Below are positions 7,573 through 12,502 of a stretch of DNA of 12,502 nt, in pieces (the first letter of the stretch is position 1; each line of letters opens with the position of its first letter). Below the pieces are notes generated by a model. That model made no database searches and was not told where the DNA came from. It saw nothing but the letters and a program-made list of their open reading frames with translations. The stretch comes from Alphaproteobacteria bacterium (GTDB lineage: Bacteria; Pseudomonadota; Alphaproteobacteria; Sphingomonadales; Emcibacteraceae). The position numbers and the translations under genes are program-made. The stretch covers positions 1 to 12,502 of the forward strand of contig JAUILB010000052.1 of NCBI GenBank assembly GCA_030432815.1. The letters are read 5' to 3'.

Positions 7573-7642
7573 AATTTAAATAATTTGGATTATGAAGTTG
7601 TTAAAGAAAGCTTATATAATTTCAATTTCTGTTTATGCTTGT

Positions 7643-8605
7643 CTAAGCCATGCCAAGTAAATCCGCCGCATTGGTGGATATCATTTTTTTAATATCCCCA
7701 TGCGCATAACCAATATCAAGACATGTAGCAATCACGTTTTTAAACCCTTCCACCGGGGTAGGATTACCCACCTGCCCCAAATCGGATCCAAGTATGGTGC
7801 GATCCACCGTTCCCGCCTTTATCAGTGCATCTAGATTTTCCGGTGTATAAAAATGAAATTTGGAGCCCGGTACAAACATACACATTGAATGCTCCAGATA
7901 CGCCCCCATACGAACCAGTTCACCCATTTCTTCGTATGTTGCATCGATCAGATAGCTTGGGTGATTAACCAGTAATTTTTTAACGCCACGTTTTTTTGCT
8001 TCTTCAAAGAGCGGGAAAATTTCAGTGATGTGCAAATGCCCCCCACTCAGGACGATATTGGCTTCCGCGATCATATCCAGAATGAATTTAACCTCATCCA
8101 GCAATGCTCCGTTATCATCAAGAACACTCAATTCCACCGGTGCCAGCATTTTTTCCTTGGTTGTCGGGAATTTTTTTTCAAAATCTTTGTCGGATTTATG
8201 ATGGGCAATATGGTTAGCGGATGAAAATGTCGGCATCCAGACCAGTTTCGCGCCAAGTTTAATACCATGATCCACGGCAAAACGGTTTATGCCGCCGGTT
8301 GAATTATTAAGGGGCACACCACTGAGCATGCTTACACCAAGATCTTTAAAATGGTTCATCAGTAATTCTGTGACCGGCGTTGCAGAATAATAATGATCCT
8401 TGATCAGGATCGCTTTCATTTTAGCTGCTGCTCCTTCTTTCATCACTTCGATATGATCAATACAGCGTGGCATAACACTTGGCCCACTGTGACAATGAAG
8501 GTCAATAGCCCCTTCAAGAAGTGAACTTAGCAGTGCATCATCATATTTTGCTGCTGGCCGGTCATCACTGGTTGAATTAATGCGGTCAGGTATATTTTTT
8601 ATCAT
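7643..8605 (-). CDS. DUF6282 family protein, amidohydrolase-like metal-dependent enzyme
   Basis: A 320-residue protein with the layout of a TIM-barrel amidohydrolase. The N-terminal metal motif IDLHCHSGPS (34-43) supplies His37 and His39, and further probable ligands follow in order: the KDHYY segment (His71), GGHLH (His190, His192), NHPSY (His215) and GSDLG (Asp275). These spaced histidines with a late aspartate match the superfamily metal-site order, and the sequence resembles the DUF6282 group, whose reaction is not established to my knowledge. Hydrolysis of an amide, cyclic amide or lactone is the reasonable expectation. It follows the aldolase gene by 19 bases and is evidently co-transcribed with it. 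A modest GGGACTGAG lies upstream of ATG. Family confident; reaction unknown. Confidence 0.75.
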   Translation of the reverse strand: MIKNIPDRINSTSDDRPAAKYDDALLSSLLEGAIDLHCHSGPSVMPRCIDHIEVMKEGAAAKMKAILIKDHYYSATPVTELLMNHFKDLGVSMLSGVPLNNSTGGINRFAVDHGIKLGAKLVWMPTFSSANHIAHHKSDKDFEKKFPTTKEKMLAPVELSVLDDNGALLDEVKFILDMIAEANIVLSGGHLHITEIFPLFEEAKKRGVKKLLVNHPSYLIDATYEEMGELVRMGAYLEHSMCMFVPGSKFHFYTPENLDALIKAGTVDRTILGSDLGQVGNPTPVEGFKNVIATCLDIGYAHGDIKKMISTNAADLLGMA

Positions 8606-8624
8606 TATAACTCAGTCCCGAAAT

Positions 8625-9380
8625 TTAAGAAAAATCACTTTTAATTTTTTTGGCGCCCGATAACAAAAGATTGTGTTCGGATCCAACTGTAAACATGGTC
8701 ACACCAAGCGCGCGCAGATAATCTTTTTCATCCGCCTTGGCATATGCTGCAAGCCTTTTTCCTGCCCCGCGCACCACATTGCAAACATGATCAACCGCAT
8801 CCAGCACAATTTTATCACTGGTTGAGCTTGCCCTGTAGCCAACCGTTAAGTCCGCCCGACCAAGGAAATATGCGTCAATATTTTCATTTTTTACAATTTC
8901 TTCAATATTTTCAACCGCTTCCACATCTTCAATCTGTGCGATGATAACGGTTTCACCGTCTGCTTCAGCAATATAGTCAGCCATTGGCTTGGTGCCATAA
9001 CCGCCGGCACGCTGCGTTCCGGCAAAACCGCGCCGTCCTGTCATATAACGGCCACCATCACCGATTTCTTTTGCTTTTTCAGGGGTCGCCACATGGGGCA
9101 CCACCACACCGGTCGCCCCGCAATCAAGCGGCCCAAGCATGCCGGTTGCGGTATTTTGCTGAATACGCACAAACATTGGCATATCAGCCGCACGTCCGGC
9201 CAGTATCAGCCGGTCAATTGTACCCGCATCAAAAGGAGTATGTTCCTGATCAATCATCAGGAAATCAAGATTAGTCATCCCGAGCACTTCAACCACCTGA
9301 TGGGCCGGTGTTTTGATAAATGTACCAAACAATTCTTCCCCCGCGAGGAGACGTTTTCTGAATTCTGATTTATTACTCAT
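8625..9380 (-). CDS. HpcH/HpaI-family class II aldolase
   Basis: A 251-residue pyruvate-dependent aldolase of the HpaI type, which reversibly cleaves 4-hydroxy-2-oxo acids to pyruvate (or a related 2-oxo acid) and an aldehyde using a divalent metal. Diagnostic parts are LDFLMIDQEHTPFD (38-51, containing Asp44, Glu46 and catalytic His47), VRIQ (Arg72), GVVVPHV (91-97), the metal ligand Glu151 in IAQIEDVEAVENI, and FLGRADLTVGY with Asp177. These align with His45, Arg70, Glu149 and Asp175 of E. coli HpaI at a constant offset of two. Length is typical. The actual substrate is unknown; the family is promiscuous. It is first of a two-gene leftward operon with the DUF6282 gene. No good Shine-Dalgarno precedes the ATG, although family alignment supports this start. 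Confidence 0.88.
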   Translation of the reverse strand: MSNKSEFRKRLLAGEELFGTFIKTPAHQVVEVLGMTNLDFLMIDQEHTPFDAGTIDRLILAGRAADMPMFVRIQQNTATGMLGPLDCGATGVVVPHVATPEKAKEIGDGGRYMTGRRGFAGTQRAGGYGTKPMADYIAEADGETVIIAQIEDVEAVENIEEIVKNENIDAYFLGRADLTVGYRASSTSDKIVLDAVDHVCNVVRGAGKRLAAYAKADEKDYLRALGVTMFTVGSEHNLLLSGAKKIKSDFS

Positions 9381-9399
9381 GGTATTTTCACGTTTTTCG

Positions 9400-9429
9400 T
9401 TGTCTTATAATTTTCATTTGTCTTGTAAT
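9400..9429 (+). promoter_or_regulatory. candidate rightward promoter for the DHOD-like operon, made of two direct repeats
   Basis: Two 12-base direct repeats, TTGTCTTATAAT (9400-9411) and TTGTCTTGTAAT (9418-9429), differ at one base and repeat every 18 bases. TTGTCT of the first (4 of 6 to -35) and TGTAAT of the second (5 of 6 to -10) are 18 bases apart and point toward the gene at 9487. A perfect TATAAT occurs at 9406-9411 but lacks a matching -35. The repeats may equally be regulator half-sites. Confidence 0.4.
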
Positions 9430-9436
9430 ATGGAAC

Positions 9437-9464
9437 AGAGTATCAATAAATGATAAATTGTCAA
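9437..9464 (-). promoter_or_regulatory. candidate leftward promoter for the aldolase operon
   Basis: Read leftward there is a consensus TTGACA (9459-9464) and, after 16 bases, a weak TACTCT (9437-9442, 3 of 6). Transcription would start about 50 bases before the aldolase ATG. The -35 hexamer lies wholly inside the FadR-type palindrome at 9458-9468, so a repressor bound there would block this promoter. Confidence 0.4.
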
Positions 9465-9468
9465 ACAA
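9458..9468. promoter_or_regulatory. FadR/GntR-type operator candidate
   Basis: TTGTCAAACAA fits the FadR-subfamily GntR operator pattern TnGTnnnACnA at every fixed position and is an inverted repeat TTGT-n3-ACAA. It sits between the divergent operons and covers the leftward -35 element. Regulators of this group commonly control sugar-acid and amino-acid catabolism and respond to a pathway intermediate. No regulator gene is present in the window. Confidence 0.45.
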
Positions 9469-9486
9469 AGCTACTCGCAAAATTAT

Positions 9487-10530
9487 ATGAAAAATCTTGA
9501 TACAAAAATCGGTGATATAAACCTGAAAAACCCGCTTATTTGTGGTTCGAGCGAACATTTTATCGAGCTTTCCGGGATTGAAAAAGCGCTAGACGCCGGT
9601 GCGGCTGCCGTAGTGATCAAATCAGTCAACGAAAATATGGCCGCAAAGGAACAATTGGACAAAACAGATTATGCCCTGATTGACAGTAATTTCAGAAAAC
9701 TGCCCTGGAATTTCCAGCCCCCACGGGATGCGAGCCTCTTTAACCGTTCCGGCCTTTACCCAGAGCCCTTTGCCGAATGGCTTTCAATGGCAAGCAGGGC
9801 CGACAAGATTGCACGCAAATATAATTCCTATTGCGTCGCGAGCCTGATACCGGCATCACTGGATAAACTGGTCGAACATGCCATTGCCGTACAAAGAGCA
9901 GGCATACGTATTCTTGAAGTAAATGTGGGTGCACCACATGGTAATGAGGCCGCCCCCGGGGCAATCCGGCTTGAAAAAAATGCAAATCATATCCATGATA
10001 TAATCACAGCAGTGAAAGACGCAGTGCATATCCCGATTTGGGTAAAACTGACCGGTCAGAGCGATGATATCCCCGCCATGGTTAAGGCTGCAAAAGATGC
10101 TGGTGCCCAGAGCGTCACATTAATGGGGCGCTATATGGGCTTTATACCCGATCTGGAAACAGGAAAACCCATGCTTGGCACCCACGCCGCATATGGCGGC
10201 CCGTGGGCATTGCCAATTACCTGCCATCAGCTTGTGAAATCAAGAGAAAAAATCGGCACTGATTTCCCCCTGATCGCAACAAATGGTGCGCGGGACGGGC
10301 TTGACATGCTTCGTTTTTTATTATCCGGCGCGCGTGCCGTCCAAATGACAAGTGCAATTTTTACAAGCGGCTACAAAGTGATATCAAGATCACTTATCCA
10401 GATTGAAGATTATCTGGAAGTTAAGAACCTTGAACTTGATGATATAATCGGTATGGCTGCGGATAGAGCCGAAAGTTACGGCGAACAGGAAAGCAGGAAG
10501 GATTACTGGCGCGACTTTGTGCCAAATTGA
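9487..10530 (+). CDS. dihydroorotate dehydrogenase-like flavoprotein (PreA/PyrD superfamily)
   Basis: A 347-residue FMN-binding TIM-barrel protein related to dihydroorotate and dihydropyrimidine dehydrogenases. Visible are IGDINLKNPLICGSSEH (8-24), the FMN-contacting VIKSV with Lys45, LEVNVGAPHG (143-152), WVKLTG with Lys187, IATNGARDG (263-271) with Asn266, and the phosphate-binding GARAVQMTSA (281-290). The loop that is N-x-S-C-P-N/H in classic members reads NVGAPH here, so neither the class 1 Cys nor the class 2 Ser base is present; nor is the ACGQ cysteine of dihydropyrimidine dehydrogenase. There is no ferredoxin domain. It therefore probably oxidises or reduces something other than a pyrimidine. 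It is first of four closely spaced rightward genes. A usable ribosome site is not obvious before its ATG. Confidence 0.8.
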   Translation: MKNLDTKIGDINLKNPLICGSSEHFIELSGIEKALDAGAAAVVIKSVNENMAAKEQLDKTDYALIDSNFRKLPWNFQPPRDASLFNRSGLYPEPFAEWLSMASRADKIARKYNSYCVASLIPASLDKLVEHAIAVQRAGIRILEVNVGAPHGNEAAPGAIRLEKNANHIHDIITAVKDAVHIPIWVKLTGQSDDIPAMVKAAKDAGAQSVTLMGRYMGFIPDLETGKPMLGTHAAYGGPWALPITCHQLVKSREKIGTDFPLIATNGARDGLDMLRFLLSGARAVQMTSAIFTSGYKVISRSLIQIEDYLEVKNLELDDIIGMAADRAESYGEQESRKDYWRDFVPN

Positions 10531-10541
10531 GGAAGGACAAA

Positions 10542-10880
10542 ATGATGCAAATACCAAAAGTTGACTGGTCAAAAATGGAATGGAAAAAAATCCGTGATGG
10601 CGTTTATCAGAAAGCCTTTACCGGAAACGGTGCAACCATCGCCATGCACAAGCTTGAACCACAACATGAACCCCGCCCGCATAAGCATGTTTACGAGCAA
10701 ATCGTCTATATCATGTCCGGTGAGGTGGATTTCCATGTGGGTGACGATGTTCACCGGCTTGGCCCCGGTGGGCTTCTTGTGGTACCGCCGAATGTCATGC
10801 ATCATGCCGTTGTTGTCGGTGATGAAGATGTGATGAATTTGGATGTGTTTACACCAGCCAGAGAAGATTTTTTTAATTAA
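10542..10880 (+). CDS. small single-domain cupin protein
   Basis: A 112-residue cupin. Motif 1 is PHKHVYEQIVYIMSGEVDF (46-64), giving His47, His49 and Glu52 or Gln53 as metal ligands. Motif 2 is GPGGLLVVPPNVMHH (74-88), with His87 or His88 as the fourth ligand. Such small cupins act as metal-dependent isomerases, dioxygenases or binding proteins, and sequence alone does not say which. I place the start at ATG 10542 rather than at an in-frame TTG at 10527, because AGGAAGG (10530-10536) is ideally spaced five bases before it; a second ATG follows directly. It begins 11 bases after the flavoprotein gene and its ribosome site abuts that gene's TGA stop, so the two are likely translationally coupled. 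Confidence 0.85.
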   Translation: MMQIPKVDWSKMEWKKIRDGVYQKAFTGNGATIAMHKLEPQHEPRPHKHVYEQIVYIMSGEVDFHVGDDVHRLGPGGLLVVPPNVMHHAVVVGDEDVMNLDVFTPAREDFFN

Positions 10881-10904
10881 GCGAAGATTTTTGAAAGTAA
10901 TTAA

Positions 10905-11990
10905 ATGCCCGTTAAAGAAAATGACCATATAACCAGTTCCCCGTCGCAGCCGCAGCCACCGGCGGACTTTAAAAAACCAGTCTATAAAGTTAATCTGGCG
11001 CTGAATGAAAGCCCGTTTCCGCCAAGCCCGAAAGCACGCGCCGCATATGATGAGGCCGGAAAAGTGCTTAACCGATATCCGGAATATACATCACACAGCC
11101 TGCGTCTGGTTCTTGGTGAAAAATACGGGATTGATAACACCCGCATTATGTGCACGGCCGGATCAGAACAAATACTTGCCTTTATCGCCCGTGCCTATAT
11201 CGCGCCGGGGGACGAGGTCATATACCCGAAATATGGCTTCATGGTTTATAAATTCAACATCGCCATGGCGGGCGGCATCGGGGTGCCTGTCGAACATGAT
11301 GATTTTAAGATCAATGTTGAGTATATCCTAGATGCGGTGAGTGATAAAACCCGGCTGGTGTTTCTTGATAATCCGGGAAACCCGACCGGAACATATGTGC
11401 CTTATGATGATATAAAACGGCTGCGCGCAAAACTTCGTGATGATATTCTGCTTGTGCTTGATGCCGCCTATGCAGAATTTTGCACCCATGATGATTATGA
11501 TGCGGGTCTTTCGCTTGTGGATGAATATGACAATGTGGTGGTCACCCGCACCCTTTCAAAATTATATGGGCTTTCCGGCCTTCGGGTCGGCTGGACATAC
11601 GGCCCGGCGGAAATTATCAATACTCTTCTACACTTAAAGGGGGGCTTTAATGTAAATTATCCGGCGCAGGCCGCGGGTGCCGCTGCCGTGATGGATGATG
11701 ATTATGCGAGCATGGTCAGGAGCCATTGCCAGAAATCCATTGAATGGATGAGCACGGAACTTCGCGCGTTAGGTATAAAAGTCACCCCAAGCGTTTGTAA
11801 TTTCATGCTTATTCATTTCCCGGATGGACGCGATCAAATGAAAGCCTGCGACGCACACTTAAAAGAAAATGATATCGGCGTAGGCCCACTTGGTGCATAC
11901 GGGCTGGACAGCAGTTTACGGATAACCATTGGAACCGACGATGAAAACAAAGCCTTCATAGGCGCCATGAAGGCTTATATGGGAAAATAA
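10905..11990 (+). CDS. HisC-like class I/II PLP-dependent aminotransferase
   Basis: A 361-residue fold-type I aminotransferase resembling histidinol-phosphate aminotransferase. Signatures are LALNESPFPPSP (31-42), DNPGNPTG (155-162) with Asn159, DAAYAEF (186-192) with Asp186 and Tyr189 contacting PLP, TLSKLYGLSGLRVGW (216-230) with Lys219 as the Schiff-base lysine and Arg227, and LRITIG (338-343) with the substrate-carboxylate Arg338. The first 25 or so residues are polar and rich in Ser and Pro, an added tail relative to a minimal HisC. Its position in a catabolic-looking operon, with no histidine genes nearby, suggests a different amino donor or acceptor than histidinol phosphate. It starts 24 bases after the cupin; only a weak GAAAG ribosome site is visible. 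The aldehyde dehydrogenase follows one base after its stop. Confidence 0.88.
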   Translation: MPVKENDHITSSPSQPQPPADFKKPVYKVNLALNESPFPPSPKARAAYDEAGKVLNRYPEYTSHSLRLVLGEKYGIDNTRIMCTAGSEQILAFIARAYIAPGDEVIYPKYGFMVYKFNIAMAGGIGVPVEHDDFKINVEYILDAVSDKTRLVFLDNPGNPTGTYVPYDDIKRLRAKLRDDILLVLDAAYAEFCTHDDYDAGLSLVDEYDNVVVTRTLSKLYGLSGLRVGWTYGPAEIINTLLHLKGGFNVNYPAQAAGAAAVMDDDYASMVRSHCQKSIEWMSTELRALGIKVTPSVCNFMLIHFPDGRDQMKACDAHLKENDIGVGPLGAYGLDSSLRITIGTDDENKAFIGAMKAYMGK

Positions 11991-11991
11991 T

Positions 11992-12502
11992 ATGAACTTG
12001 CCCGATTATGATGGCTGGAAAAAACTGGCCAGTGACTTCACCCACCAGACACGCGCCTTCATTGGCGGCGAATATGTTGATGCACTTTCCGGCAAAACAT
12101 ATGAAACCATCAACCCCGCCACCGAAAAAATGACCGCCCATATGGCGGCGTGTGATGCGCATGATGTGGACGCGGCGGTTAAAGCGGCGCGGGCCGCTTT
12201 TAAGGCCGGACACTGGTCCCGCATGGCCCCGCGGGACCGCGGCGTGATATTACAAAAACTTGCCGCACTTGTGCTTGAACATGGCGATATGCTTGCATTA
12301 ATGGAATGCCTTAATGTGGGCAAGCCGATCATGGAAGCGCGCATGGCGGACGTGAACCTTTCCAGCGCGGCGCTTAAATGGTACGGCGAAGCCATTGATA
12401 AAATCACCGATGAAATCATCGCAACACCCGATAATGTGCGCGCCACCATCACCCGCGAACCCATGGGCATCGTCGGGGTTGTTGTGCCGTGGAATTTCCC
12501 GT
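11992..12502 (+). CDS. NAD(P)-dependent aldehyde dehydrogenase, PuuC-like, N-terminal part
   Basis: The first 170 codons of an aldehyde dehydrogenase cut by the right edge, beginning MNLPDYDGWKKLA. It shows FIGGEYVDALSG (23-34), INPATEK, RDRGVILQKLAALV, NVGKPI, LKWYGEAIDKI, ITREPMGIVGVVVPWNFP: the last of these is the start of the NAD-binding fold. The WYGEAIDK segment and the overall match favour the PuuC group, which oxidises gamma-glutamyl-aminobutyraldehyde and other amino-aldehydes to acids. The catalytic Cys and Glu lie beyond the window, so integrity cannot be judged. One base separates it from the aminotransferase stop, and the weak ribosome site GGGA lies within that gene's end, so it is the fourth gene of the operon. 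Superfamily is certain; substrate is inferred. Confidence 0.88.
   Translation, partial: MNLPDYDGWKKLASDFTHQTRAFIGGEYVDALSGKTYETINPATEKMTAHMAACDAHDVDAAVKAARAAFKAGHWSRMAPRDRGVILQKLAALVLEHGDMLALMECLNVGKPIMEARMADVNLSSAALKWYGEAIDKITDEIIATPDNVRATITREPMGIVGVVVPWNFP

Noticed and set aside
7570..7588. AT-rich imperfect hairpin as a terminator
   Set aside because: The arms are almost all A/T with a mismatch, there is no U-tract pattern, and it overlaps the promoter candidate.
10527..10541. TTG start for the cupin overlapping the previous stop
   Set aside because: Those codons contain the AGGAAGG ribosome site itself, which fits ATG 10542.
12006..12470. Leftward open frame of 154 codons
   Set aside because: It is antisense to a clear aldehyde dehydrogenase; the GC-rich sense codons keep the opposite strand open.

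Overview
The window reads as a dense bacterial chromosomal segment from a Gram-negative organism. I infer a marine or environmental alphaproteobacterium, because of the Tat-exported SpdH-like flavoproteins, the DgcN-type gene, the moderate G+C content and the tight operons; no rRNA or other taxonomic marker is present to confirm it. No tRNA, rRNA, insertion sequence, phage gene or CRISPR array is visible. There is no gene-free stretch longer than about 170 bases.

Left block (1-5627, all leftward): four genes in transcription order. Two are tandem paralogous FAD enzymes with twin-arginine signals (3648-5627, then 1550-3538), resembling the spermidine dehydrogenase (SpdH) family. Next comes a YkvI-type LeuT-fold membrane protein (406-1500), then the first 131 codons of a DgcN/DUF1611 gene (D-glutamate N-acetyltransferase family), cut by the window edge. 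This suggests oxidation of an amine outside the cytoplasmic membrane, import of a product or related amino acid, and cytoplasmic handling of a D-glutamate-like compound.

Middle (5628-7642): a secreted alpha/beta hydrolase of the Fes/esterase-D type runs rightward, divergent from the flavoenzyme operon. It meets a leftward AT-rich gene of unknown family (6571-7476) tail to tail, with a 4-base overlap of the stop codons.

Right block (7643-12502): two divergent transcription units share a 106-base control region at 9381-9486. Leftward are an HpaI-type aldolase and a DUF6282 amidohydrolase-like protein. Rightward are a dihydroorotate-dehydrogenase-like flavoprotein lacking the usual catalytic Cys/Ser, a small cupin, a HisC-like PLP aminotransferase and a PuuC-like aldehyde dehydrogenase cut by the window edge. 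The control region has three TTGTC boxes, one of which is a perfect FadR/GntR-type palindrome overlapping a consensus -35 element. Together these look like an inducible catabolic pathway that I cannot match to any described one; it is the best candidate here for an undescribed system. A link to the amine-oxidising left block, through amino-aldehyde oxidation, is possible but inferred.
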